Source of the DNA: Burkholderiaceae bacterium | GTDB taxonomy: Bacteria > Pseudomonadota > Gammaproteobacteria > Burkholderiales > Burkholderiaceae_D | DNA: 64,000 nucleotides | Reading direction: 5' to 3' | NCBI GenBank assembly: GCA_031291325.1 | Contig: JARLJG010000066.1 | Coordinates: 1-64,000 of the forward strand | Shown here: one piece after another, positions 1 to 8,764 of the stretch | Numbering within the stretch: position 1 is the stretch's first letter | How the letters are laid out: the number at the start of each line of letters is the position of its first letter | The notes under the pieces: model-generated | Database searches by the model: none | What the model saw: the letters and a program-made list of their open reading frames with translations, nothing else | What the model was told of the DNA's origin: nothing | Program-made: the position numbers and the translations under genes

Positions 1-65
1 CGGCATTGACGGCATCAAGGGTTCGTTGCACCGGGCTGCGCCCGCCCTTGACCCCGCCAATGCCG
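1..65. repeat. Imperfect palindromic repeat at the window edge
   Basis: Arms 1-21 and 45-65 are inverted repeats matching at 18 of 21 positions around a 23-nt GC-rich loop. No coding frame fits it. It has the form of a dispersed intergenic palindrome, but other copies lie outside the window, so the family assignment is inference. Confidence 0.55.
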
Positions 66-130
66 GCTGAAGTGATTGAATTGAAGGAGATTAATTTGCG
101 AAAAAGGCTTGACTAACAGGTCATCATAGA

Positions 131-202
131 AGGGTGGGCACAGGTGCCCACCCTACCTGGCTTTGTCTCGTTGAATGTTGGGCTGATAAAGCTTTAGCCC
201 AA
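131..202. repeat. Two adjacent hairpins (intergenic palindromes)
   Basis: A perfect 11-bp stem (131-141 with 144-154, 2-nt loop) is followed by a 7-bp stem (178-184 with 196-202) whose loop contains the palindrome AAAGCTTT. Both lie just downstream of the stop of the minus-strand gene ending at 204, so they could help end its transcription. Their GGTGGGC and TTGGGCT cores look like common dispersed intergenic palindromes. Confidence 0.55.
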
Positions 203-203
203 C

Positions 204-623
204 CTACCGCGCTAAGACGCTCCGCAATTCCTGCGCTTCCTTTTCCAATAAATTGGGAGAAAGGATAGTCGTGAGAAATAGCCAAACGTTGTATTCCACG
301 CTTACAAGAATGCCTTCGGTATGGGTAACGAACGAAACAGATATTGTTTGAAACGGCCACTTTTCTGACAACGGTAATATCCAAGAAAACCAGCCGATCC
401 ACTTTTTGCCCCGAACAAATGACAATTCCGGCGCTTCTGCTGCTCCGATTGCCCTGGCACCACGTTCCACATAGAACGCCTGAACCATGGTTCTCGCCTC
501 AGTGGGTGTCGCTGTACATATTGCGGTCGGGTTGTATTGAAGGCCGGAAAAACCGATGAACATTACTCTTTTTCCTTCCGCCCAAAGTGCCATATTTGTT
601 TGCCTAATGAATGAGTGAATCAA
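204..623 (-). CDS. Hypothetical protein, about 139 aa
   Basis: I do not recognise a family. The 139-residue frame has an ordinary amino-acid mix and several aromatic-rich segments (GKKWIGWFSW near residue 75, YNVWLFLTTI near 112), suggesting a folded rather than spurious product. Base composition is more AT-rich than the neighbouring signalling genes. An internal Met at residue 11 is an alternative start, and neither start has a convincing ribosome-binding site. It stands alone, with hairpin repeats just beyond its stop. It may be an N-terminally truncated remnant. No function is proposed. Confidence 0.45.
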   Translation of the reverse strand: MIHSFIRQTNMALWAEGKRVMFIGFSGLQYNPTAICTATPTEARTMVQAFYVERGARAIGAAEAPELSFVRGKKWIGWFSWILPLSEKWPFQTISVSFVTHTEGILVSVEYNVWLFLTTILSPNLLEKEAQELRSVLAR

Positions 624-859
624 GGGAAAATACAGTCAAGCCATCTGAGCGACAAGAAAGTTGCTGCAAACGCATCGAATTGCCCTGCTGATCGAATGAC
701 GAGTATTGGCCGTTTGCTACCAATTCTACCCGAAAGCCAAACGTCGGCTACCGTCTTTTCCAGCCATCGATAGATGAGGGCAGGGCGCGCACAAAGACCT
801 GCCGACGCGACTTCTTTCTTGAAGCCGAAGAAGCCATCGCGGAGGTGGTCGCGACAAGG

Positions 860-1840
860 CTACCCCCAGGCTGCCTGAATGTCGAGTATCTCCGGCAGGA
901 TCGAGGTAAATATTTCTACCAGGCGCGGCTCAAAATGACTCCCTGCGCTTTCCTGTATCGTGGATAATACCTTGTCCCCGGCCCACGCTTCCTTGTAGGG
1001 TCTCTTGGTCGAAAGGGCGTCGAACACGTCGGCCAGCGCGACGATGCGTGCCGATTCGGGTATGGTATTGCCCGCCAACGCATCCGGGTAGCCGCTGCCG
1101 TCCCAGCGTTCGTGATGATGCAGCGCAATCGCGGCGGCCATCTGAAATACCGGTGCGTTGCTCTTGGCGAGAATGTCATGTCCAATTCTCGAGTGGGTTT
1201 TCATGATTTCCCACTCGGCAGCGTCGAGCTTGCCCGGTTTCTTCAAAATCGAATTCGGGATGCCGATCTTTCCGGTGTCGTGCATCGGCGCGGCGAGTTC
1301 GATCAGCTTGCAGTGCTCTGCCGTCCAGCCGCAGGCGTTCGCCATTGCCCGCGCATAGGCCGCCATGCGCCAGATGTGGACGCCGGTGTCGGTGTCGTTG
1401 AAATGGCCGGCTTCTGCCAGCATGTAGATCGCGTCCCGGTGGCTTTGCTCCAGCGTGCTCACCCGCACCAGCGAAAGGTGGGTGCGAACCCGCGCCGATA
1501 CGATGGCCGGGGATACCGGTTTGACGATGTAGTCGACCGCGCCGACCTCGAAGCCGGCCGCTTCGTCGCCGACCATCCCCAAGGCGCTGACGAAGATGAC
1601 CGGGATGCTGTCGGTTCGGCTGTCCGCCTTCAGGCGGCGGCAGACGGTATAACCGTCCATGTCCGGCATCTGGATATCGAGCAGGATCAGCGACGGCGCA
1701 TGTTTGAGCGCCGCCTTGAGCGCTTCGCTGCCGTTGCAGGCAAAGACCAGTTCGTATTCGCCGCCCAGGATTTGTTCCAGGGCCGCCAGGTTTGGCGGTT
1801 CGTCGTCGACGATCAGGATCGGACCATTTGACATGCTCAT
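860..1840 (-). CDS. Response regulator with HD-GYP c-di-GMP phosphodiesterase domain
   Basis: The protein has about 326 residues. An N-terminal receiver domain (residues ~5-120) carries the acidic pair in VDDEPP, the phospho-acceptor Asp in LLDIQMPDMDG and the Lys of VKPV. A C-terminal HD-GYP domain follows (~150-320), with HDTGKIGIP and HHHERWDGSGYP intact, so hydrolysis of c-di-GMP is expected. The start was placed at 1840, where the ATG overlaps the stop of the upstream kinase gene (ATGA). A longer in-frame extension would run back into that gene and looks non-coding. The overlap implies translational coupling, and the kinase is the likely phosphodonor. Confidence 0.9.
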   Translation of the reverse strand: MSMSNGPILIVDDEPPNLAALEQILGGEYELVFACNGSEALKAALKHAPSLILLDIQMPDMDGYTVCRRLKADSRTDSIPVIFVSALGMVGDEAAGFEVGAVDYIVKPVSPAIVSARVRTHLSLVRVSTLEQSHRDAIYMLAEAGHFNDTDTGVHIWRMAAYARAMANACGWTAEHCKLIELAAPMHDTGKIGIPNSILKKPGKLDAAEWEIMKTHSRIGHDILAKSNAPVFQMAAAIALHHHERWDGSGYPDALAGNTIPESARIVALADVFDALSTKRPYKEAWAGDKVLSTIQESAGSHFEPRLVEIFTSILPEILDIQAAWG

Positions 1841-4800
1841 GTTCCCAGTGCAATGGAAAGCTCGTTTGCAAGCATTCGGGTGGCACGCTCGCCGGCGCGA
1901 AAATCGAAGTTGTCGATGGCCGACTGCAGGGCGGCCAGGCGCGACGGCGGCAAGACCTTCTCCAGTTCGACGAGAATGGATCTTACCGGCGGCGCGCGGT
2001 CGCTGTCCCATGCCTTGACCAACTGTTGCAGCAAGGGCGCAATGGCCGCCGGATCGGGCGCAACGGTAAACATTTCTTCGGGCTGGACTTGGGGCGGCGC
2101 GTACAGTGCGATGGATGCAAAGGCGGTGTCCAGCGCCGCCTGCAGCTGCGCCAAATAATCGTCGGAGTAAGTCCCGGTCCCGATCGCGTGCTCCAGTTCG
2201 TCGGCGCGCGCGGCGACCTCTTCGAGCGCCATGTTGCCGGCGGCGCCCTTCAGTTTGTGCGCCAATGCGCCGATCGCCGCGTGGTCGGACTGCGCCATCA
2301 AGGCCGCGATGCCGGCGTTGTCGCGCGCAAACTTGCGCAGAAATTTTCGATACACGCCTGCATCGCCCAGGCGCTCCAGGCCGCGCCCGACGGCAAGGCC
2401 GGGCAGGTCTTGCACGTGGCCGCTGTCGACCCGGGACGAACGCGCAGCCGCCGGCGTCGCTGCGCCGGCAGGTCGGCGCGCCAGCTTGGTAATCAATGCA
2501 ATCGCGGTGTCGACATCGAACGGCTTGGAAATGAAGCCGCTCATGCCAGCCTCGTTGGCCAGGTCTTGCTGGTCGGTGAAGGCGCCGGCGGTGAGCGCGA
2601 CCACCGGCAGATCCGCCAGGGCGGGAACGCGGCGGATCTGGCGCGTCGCAGCATACCCGTTCATCACCGGCATTTGCACGTCCATGAGCACGATATCGAT
2701 TTCATCGGGATGCGCAAGCAGCCAATCGAGGCCCTGCCTGCCGTCGTCGGCGAGGGCAACTTGCGCGCCCTCGCTTGAAAAAACGGCGTGCGCGACATCC
2801 CGATTGACATCGCTATCGTCGACCACCAGGATGCGCAGTCCGGCGAGGCGCTGCTCGGCGCGCGCTGGCGCCCGCTCTTCGCCGCCGCGCCGGACCCGCA
2901 ATGCGCGCGCCACGGCGTTGTAGAGGCTCGAAGGGGTGACCGGCTTGCTCAGCACCGCGTCGGCAAGGTGGGCGTCCGCGTGATCGAGCAATCTGCTGCT
3001 CGAGAATGCCGTTACCATGATGATGATGGCATCCTCCTGCTGCTTGAGGTCATGCCGGATTGCCCGGGCCGTCTCCAGTCCGTCCATGAGCGGCATTTCG
3101 TAGTCGATCAACAGCACTTCGTTGGGCAGTCGGCGCGCCCGCCGCGCGCGCAAATGGTCGAGCGCGGCCTTGCCGGAACTGACCACGATCGGTTTCCAGC
3201 CGAGGCCGTCGACCATGTTGGACAAGACTTCGCGGGCGATCGGATTGTCGTCGGCGACCAGGACCTCGAGATTGGACATTTCGGGCGCCGCCAGCCATGC
3301 GTCCTGGCCGCGCTCGAAACTGAGCGCAAACCAGAATTCGCTGCCGCTGCCCGGCACGCTGGTGACGTGCAACTCGCCGCCCATGCCTTCCACCAGGCGG
3401 CGGCTGATGGTCAGGCCCAGGCCCGAGCCGCCGAAGCGGCGGCTGGTTGAGCCGTCGGCCTGTGAAAACGGCGTGAAAATCTCCTGTTGCTGTTCGACAG
3501 GAATGCCAATCCCCGAATCGCGCACCGCAAAGCGCAGGGTAACCTGCGTGTCGTTCTCTGCAACAACGGCGATCGATAGCGCGACGTGGCCGCGCTCGGT
3601 GAATTTGATTGCGTTGCCGGTCAGGTTGATGAGCACCTGTTCCAGGCGCAGGGCGTCGCCGTGCAATTGATTGGTGCGCGTGGGCGGCGCGTCGATGATG
3701 AGTTCCAGCCGTTTGTCGCCGGCATTGGCCGACATGATGGTCGACAGATTGTCGAGCACGTCGCCCAGACGGAAGGGCGTGTTTTCGATGCTCAGCTTGC
3801 CGGACTCGATTTTGGAAAAGTCGAGGATATCGTTGATGATGCCCAACAGCGAACGTCCGGCCATGCGAATCTTGCGAACCATCTCGTTCGCGCTGCCCGA
3901 CAACGGCGCCTTTTCCAGCAGATAGGCCAGGCCGAGGATGGCGTTCATGGGCGTGCGAATTTCGTGGCTCATGTTGGCAATGAATGCGCTTTTCGCCGCC
4001 GTGGCGGCTTCTGCCACCTGTTTGGCGTTGGCGATGTTTTGCTCTTCCGCCTTGTGCCCGGAGATGTCCGTGTAGGTCAAGACCGCCCAGCCGCCCGAAA
4101 TCGGCTGGCCGCGCACTTCCAGGTACGCGCCGTTGGCCTGTTGCCGTTCAAAGCATACCGATTCGCGGGCGTCCATCGAGTGGACGAAGCCGGCCAGCAC
4201 CTGTTCAAATTGCTGGCCCGCGTAGTCGCCGCGGTCGAAGTTGAAGCGAATCAAGTCGACGAACTCAAGCGGCTCGCGCCGCAGCAATTCCGGCGGATAG
4301 TTCAGCAGCGAGGCGAACAACTTGTTGCGCAAAACGACCTTGCGCTGCTCGTCGTAGACCACGACACCGAAGGGCAACACCTCCAGCACCTCGTTGAGAA
4401 ACAGATTGAGGCTGGTGATCTTTTGCGAGCGTGCCAGCACTTTTTGTTCCAACTCTTCGTTGAGCTGCTGCAATGCAGCCTCGGCGCGCTTGCGATCGCT
4501 GATGTCTTCGGCGGAAATGATGATGCCGCCGATCTCTCCATCCTCGTCCGTCCACGGCAGCACTGCCCAACGCAACCAATGGCTGCTGCCGTCGGCGTGG
4601 GTCCAGTGATCGTCGTCGTTTTTGATCGTCTCGCCCGCCAGCGCCCGCCGGTGGACGCGCTGCCACTCGTCGGGAATGTCGGGATGCACGTCATAATGAC
4701 GACGCCCCATGATTTCAGTGTAGCCACGGCCGTATTCCTTTAGCCAGCGACCGCTGGCGGCCAGGTAGCGCAGGTCGCGATCGAGCATGGCGATGCTGAT

Positions 4801-5937
4801 CGGCGCATGTTCGATCAAGGCCTTCAGTTGCAACTGCGACTTCCTGAGGCTTTCTTCGGCTTGCTTGCGTTCGGTAACGACATCGAATATGGCGACAAAG
4901 TGGCCAGGCCGAGGGCAATAAATCGAAATCCAGAACCACATCTGCAGCGCCGCGACATAGGTCTCGACGCGCTCCGCTTTCCCGGTCGAGGCCACCCTTG
5001 CGTAGATTTCCAGCAATGCGCGATCGGTTTCGAGTATGCCGGGAACCACCTCGCTGACCCTCTTGCCGGCGACATCGTGCAAGCCCGTCAGGGCCGAAAA
5101 TGCAGGGTTGACACTGAGATAGATAAAGTCGTTGGCTTTGCCGTTCTCAAACAACATCTGGCAAAAAGCGAAACCGTTGAGCATGTTGTCGAACAGGGAA
5201 CGATAAGTGGCGTCGCTTTCGCGCAATACCTCTTCCGCATGTTTGCGCGCGGTGATTTCTTCGACAACCGAAATGAAATAATGCGGCGTGGCGTCCGCAT
5301 TTCTTGTCAACGCAACCGTCAGATTGACCCAGATTAGTTGGCCGTCTTTACGGATGTAGCGCTTTTCCAGTGAATAGGTATTGATCTCGCCGTTCAGCAT
5401 TCTTTGGACCTGGGCAAGATCGGTGTCGAGATCGCCAGGATAGGTGATGTCCTGAAACGCCTTGCTGCTTAACTCTTCTTGAGAATAGCCGACGATTTCG
5501 CACAGTTTGCGATTGACGCGCAACCAGTGCCCGTCGGGCGCAACCAGGGCGATGCCGGTTGCCGCCTGCTCAAAGGTCGCTTCAAAGCGATTCTCGCTCT
5601 CGTTCAGCTTGATTTCCAGATTCTGCTTTGCCTGCTGCAATCTCTCTTGATTCTTGCTAAAAAAATAGCCCATCGTTACAAAGAGAAAGGACGACAGAAA
5701 ATCGGATGGATGATAGCCAGACCGAGCCAGATGCTGCGCAATGAAGACCGTCCAAACCATTGCCGTGCTGAGGAGGGTGCAGGCTATTCCCGCGCGAAAT
5801 CCGCCGACTTGCGCGCCAAAGAACACCGCCGGGAAGAATACGAGCCAGATGAACGGATCGATCCACTGCCAGCACAGGTATTGCACCGTGAGTGCAATAA
5901 AGGGAAAAAGCAGGGCGATCCAGGGCCGGGCATTCAT
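1837..5937 (-). CDS. Membrane hybrid sensor histidine kinase (multi-PAS, HisKA, HATPase, two receivers, Hpt)
   Basis: This 1366-residue multidomain kinase begins with a DUF4118/KdpD-like membrane region of about four hydrophobic segments (residues ~5-95). Several PAS/PAC domains follow (~110-640; the blocks after EITARKHAEE, VVTERKQAEE and DISDRKRAEA are visible). HisKA has its phospho-His near 658 in MSHEIRTPMN. The ATPase domain carries N, G1 (DSGIGIP) and G2 (GGSGLGL) boxes. Two receivers have Asp near 945 and 1082, and an Hpt domain has its His in AHKLKGAAGN near 1226. This is a full phosphorelay in one chain. It overlaps the HD-GYP regulator by 4 nt and is divergent from the KaiC-like gene 654 bp away. 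The stimulus is unknown. Confidence 0.93.
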   Translation of the reverse strand: MNARPWIALLFPFIALTVQYLCWQWIDPFIWLVFFPAVFFGAQVGGFRAGIACTLLSTAMVWTVFIAQHLARSGYHPSDFLSSFLFVTMGYFFSKNQERLQQAKQNLEIKLNESENRFEATFEQAATGIALVAPDGHWLRVNRKLCEIVGYSQEELSSKAFQDITYPGDLDTDLAQVQRMLNGEINTYSLEKRYIRKDGQLIWVNLTVALTRNADATPHYFISVVEEITARKHAEEVLRESDATYRSLFDNMLNGFAFCQMLFENGKANDFIYLSVNPAFSALTGLHDVAGKRVSEVVPGILETDRALLEIYARVASTGKAERVETYVAALQMWFWISIYCPRPGHFVAIFDVVTERKQAEESLRKSQLQLKALIEHAPISIAMLDRDLRYLAASGRWLKEYGRGYTEIMGRRHYDVHPDIPDEWQRVHRRALAGETIKNDDDHWTHADGSSHWLRWAVLPWTDEDGEIGGIIISAEDISDRKRAEAALQQLNEELEQKVLARSQKITSLNLFLNEVLEVLPFGVVVYDEQRKVVLRNKLFASLLNYPPELLRREPLEFVDLIRFNFDRGDYAGQQFEQVLAGFVHSMDARESVCFERQQANGAYLEVRGQPISGGWAVLTYTDISGHKAEEQNIANAKQVAEAATAAKSAFIANMSHEIRTPMNAILGLAYLLEKAPLSGSANEMVRKIRMAGRSLLGIINDILDFSKIESGKLSIENTPFRLGDVLDNLSTIMSANAGDKRLELIIDAPPTRTNQLHGDALRLEQVLINLTGNAIKFTERGHVALSIAVVAENDTQVTLRFAVRDSGIGIPVEQQQEIFTPFSQADGSTSRRFGGSGLGLTISRRLVEGMGGELHVTSVPGSGSEFWFALSFERGQDAWLAAPEMSNLEVLVADDNPIAREVLSNMVDGLGWKPIVVSSGKAALDHLRARRARRLPNEVLLIDYEMPLMDGLETARAIRHDLKQQEDAIIIMVTAFSSSRLLDHADAHLADAVLSKPVTPSSLYNAVARALRVRRGGEERAPARAEQRLAGLRILVVDDSDVNRDVAHAVFSSEGAQVALADDGRQGLDWLLAHPDEIDIVLMDVQMPVMNGYAATRQIRRVPALADLPVVALTAGAFTDQQDLANEAGMSGFISKPFDVDTAIALITKLARRPAGAATPAAARSSRVDSGHVQDLPGLAVGRGLERLGDAGVYRKFLRKFARDNAGIAALMAQSDHAAIGALAHKLKGAAGNMALEEVAARADELEHAIGTGTYSDDYLAQLQAALDTAFASIALYAPPQVQPEEMFTVAPDPAAIAPLLQQLVKAWDSDRAPPVRSILVELEKVLPPSRLAALQSAIDNFDFRAGERATRMLANELSIALGT

Positions 5938-6591
5938 TTCAGGCCGTTCATGAAAAAGGGAGCCACACGAGTGACATTTTTTCCGGATCGATTCATTTGG
6001 CTCTGGAGCATCCTATTCTTCAAGGTGGCGGCCTCAATATTAGTAAATAGCCAGTCGGCACAGGGTCGCGCAGGAAAAGATGCAAGGCGAACGGATTGGA
6101 TGTCGAGTATTTGCGATAACAACCAGATGCTCCAACTCGCGCTTGTCTCCTTGACGTCCTCAATTTCCAATAAGGATCGCAAATCAGGTTAACCGTCGCG
6201 CCTAAACTACCAATTCGCGTAGCGACGACTCAACGACCGGTTCTCCTTTTTTAAAGTCGACTTATGGTAGCATCGGCAAAAGCGCTTGAAACTTGACTTA
6301 TATCAAGGAAAACCGTCGCAGCCCAATAGAATTGTCGATCCAGCATCGGTGTTGTCGCAATTGGCGAGCTCAAACCGTTTGCGGACTTCATTCAAAAGTT
6401 AAATCCCGTCTCGCGCGGTTTCAAACAAATGACGTAGCGACGTTCTGATACGTGGTATAAGAAAGCAGTGCCACGCCAACATACGATTTTTTACTCTCGT
6501 ATCTGAAATGTTTGAACGATGATGTTGCAAAGACAAAGTCTCCCGTGGTTATACAGATAAGTGTTGATTAGCTTAGGAAGCGGGAGACAAT
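5938..6591. other. Divergent intergenic region between kinase and kaiC-like operons
   Basis: About 650 bp with no gene I can support. It must hold the promoters of both divergent operons, but I could not fix convincing -35/-10 boxes. A ribosome-binding site (GGGAG, 6582-6586) precedes the TTG start at 6592. A short minus-strand frame overlapping the kinase start has a weak TTG start and no ribosome-binding site, and is not called. Confidence 0.5.
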
Positions 6592-8295
6592 TTGAACAAC
6601 GCAAATACGCCACGGTCGCTGGCGAAATCGCTTACGGGCATACGCGGTCTCGACGAGATTACCGAGGGTGGATTGCCCAAGGGGCGCACCAGCCTGATAT
6701 GCGGCAATGCCGGCTGCGGCAAAACCATTCTGGGCATGGAGTTCCTGTTGCATGGCGCACTCGACTATAACGAGCCCGGCGTTTTCGTGTCCTTTGAAGA
6801 AACAGATGACGATCTGACCTCTAATTTCGGCGCAATGGGTTACGACCTGAAAGATCTCGATGCGCGGCATTTGCTGGCAATCGAATATGTTTATATCGAG
6901 CGCAGCGAAATAGAAGAGGCTGGCGACTACAACCTGGATGGGTTATTCATTCGGCTGGCACAGGCAATCGATGCTATCGGCGCCAAACGCGTCGTTTTGG
7001 ACACGATCGAAGTGCTATTTGCCGGGCTATCCAATACGGCGATTCTGCGCGCCGAACTGTGCCGCTTGTTTCGATGGCTGAAAGACAAGGGCGTCACCTC
7101 CATTGTGACGGGCGAGCGCGGCGAACGCACCTTGACGCGCCACGGACTCGAGGAATATGTGGCCGACTGCGTGGTTCTTCTCGACCTCAGAGTCGAGGAG
7201 CAAATCGCCACCAGGCGTTTGCGTATCGTCAAATATCGCGGCAGCGAACATGGCGCCAACGAATATCCGTTTCTCATCGATCAGCAAGGGATTTCGATTC
7301 TTCCGATCACCTCTCTCGGGCTTCAGCATACCGTTTCCGACGAGCGCATTTCCAGCGGCATTCCACGTCTCGATACGATGTTGAGTGGAGAGGGCTATTA
7401 TCGCGGCAGTTCCATTTTGGTGTCCGGCACGGCGGGTTCGGGCAAAAGCAGTGTCTCGGTCAAATTTGTCGACGCCGCCTGCAGCCGTGGCGAGACTTGC
7501 CTGTACTTTGCCTTCGAGGAATCGCCGCAGCAAATCATGCGCAACATGCTGTCGATCGGCATCGATCTCGCTCCGTGGGTGGCGCAAGGATTGTTGCGCT
7601 TCCACGCGTCGCGGCCCTCTGTGCATGGCCTGGAAATGCATTTGGTGACCATGCACAAGCTGATCCTCGAATTCGACCCCGCCAACGTAGTCGTAGACCC
7701 GATTTCGGCCTTGACGGTGGTCGGTTCCGACAAGGAGGCCAAATCGATGCTCACGCGCCTGATCGATTTCCTCAAGACCCGCAAGGTGACCACGCTGCTG
7801 ACCGGATTGACGCACGTCGGCGACAAGCTAGGGACTAGCAACGATGAAATCCCCTCGTTGATCGACACCTGGTTGAGCCTGCGCGACATCGAGTACCAGG
7901 GGGAGCGCAATCGCGGCATGTACATATTGAAATCGCGCGGCATGGCGCATTCGAACCAGATTCGAGAATTCATCCTGAGCGACAACGGAATCGATCTGTT
8001 CGACGTCTATCTCGGCCCTGAAGGTGTGTTGACAGGCGCAGCGCGGGTTGGCCAGGAAGCGCAGGACAAGTCGACCATCGTCTCGCGGCAGCATGATATC
8101 CAGCGCAAGAAGCGTGAATATGAGCACAAGCGCAAGGCGCTGGAAGCCAATATTGCCGCTCTGCGCGAAGAGTTCGACACGGCGACGGAAATTATCGAAA
8201 GTCTTTCGGAAGAAGAAAGGCAGCGAGACGCTGTCATCGTGCATGATCGCGCCGATATGGCGAAATTGCGGCGTGCCGATCTTGCCGCAATCTAA
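6592..8295 (+). CDS. KaiC-like double-domain RecA/DnaB-fold ATPase
   Basis: The protein has 567 residues with two tandem KaiC domains. Walker A motifs are GNAGCGKT (38-45) and SGTAGSGKS (~278-286), each followed by an acidic pair (FEETDD; FEESPQ). The cyanobacterial autophosphorylation pair S431-T432 aligns with P421-S422 here. After the second domain, residues ~500-567 are charged and heptad-like, predicting a coiled coil. The start is TTG: an in-frame stop lies at 6574-6576 and the first ATG comes after Walker A, while GGGAG sits 5 nt upstream. A kaiB-like gene follows 17 bp later and then a GGDEF/EAL gene. There is no kaiA. A signalling ATPase role is inferred; a circadian function is not implied. 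Confidence 0.9.
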   Translation: MNNANTPRSLAKSLTGIRGLDEITEGGLPKGRTSLICGNAGCGKTILGMEFLLHGALDYNEPGVFVSFEETDDDLTSNFGAMGYDLKDLDARHLLAIEYVYIERSEIEEAGDYNLDGLFIRLAQAIDAIGAKRVVLDTIEVLFAGLSNTAILRAELCRLFRWLKDKGVTSIVTGERGERTLTRHGLEEYVADCVVLLDLRVEEQIATRRLRIVKYRGSEHGANEYPFLIDQQGISILPITSLGLQHTVSDERISSGIPRLDTMLSGEGYYRGSSILVSGTAGSGKSSVSVKFVDAACSRGETCLYFAFEESPQQIMRNMLSIGIDLAPWVAQGLLRFHASRPSVHGLEMHLVTMHKLILEFDPANVVVDPISALTVVGSDKEAKSMLTRLIDFLKTRKVTTLLTGLTHVGDKLGTSNDEIPSLIDTWLSLRDIEYQGERNRGMYILKSRGMAHSNQIREFILSDNGIDLFDVYLGPEGVLTGAARVGQEAQDKSTIVSRQHDIQRKKREYEHKRKALEANIAALREEFDTATEIIESLSEEERQRDAVIVHDRADMAKLRRADLAAI

Positions 8296-8312
8296 AGTGA
8301 AAGACCAACATC

Positions 8313-8648
8313 ATGCTTGAATTGATTGCAACAGCCGGGGAAACGCCCGTGAAAATGGGCGCCACCGAGAAACAATGGATGTTGCGTCTCTACGTCGCGG
8401 GTCAAACGCTGCGGTCAATTGTGGCGCGCGCCAATTTGCACAGGATTTGCGAACAGCACCTGCCCGACAAATACCACGTTGAGGTGATCGACCTGCTGGA
8501 GAACCCGAAGTTGGCAAAGGAGGATCAAATCTTTGCCATTCCGACTTTGGTGCGCAATAAGCCGATTCCCATGAGAAAGATCATTGGCGACCTCTCCAAC
8601 ACGGAGCGGGTCTTGATCGGTCTGGACATTCATGTCGCGCAGATGTGA
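8313..8648 (+). CDS. KaiB-like thioredoxin-fold protein
   Basis: The 111-residue protein has a KaiB domain (from ~residue 22, LRLYVAGQT, to ~105). It includes IDLLENP, the IPTLVR strand and the family-typical [17 protein letters not shown] end. KaiB proteins dock on the CI ring of KaiC in cyanobacteria, so the neighbouring KaiC-like ATPase is the expected partner. The gene lies 17 bp after it with no strong ribosome-binding site of its own, suggesting coupled translation. A start 17 codons further in (MGATEKQW) is possible. Whether it fold-switches cannot be judged from sequence. Confidence 0.88.
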   Translation: MLELIATAGETPVKMGATEKQWMLRLYVAGQTLRSIVARANLHRICEQHLPDKYHVEVIDLLENPKLAKEDQIFAIPTLVRNKPIPMRKIIGDLSNTERVLIGLDIHVAQM

Positions 8649-8764
8649 CGCCACGCGCGTGCGCCGAACGCCCGCTTTGGCGAAAAGTTAAAGCATCAGG
8701 GGAACGATCGGCGACATGCCCGATACCCGAAGCCTGCTTCGGGACGATGACGGAGAGAAATGCA

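Noticed and set aside
5934..6182. 82-codon minus-strand frame whose stop overlaps the hybrid kinase start (ATGA)
   Set aside because: It needs a TTG start without a ribosome-binding site and shows no recognisable protein features. The overlap alone is not enough.
6592..8648. A complete cyanobacterial-type circadian clock
   Set aside because: There is no kaiA, and one of the two KaiC phosphosites is replaced by Pro, so only a KaiBC-like signalling pair is claimed.
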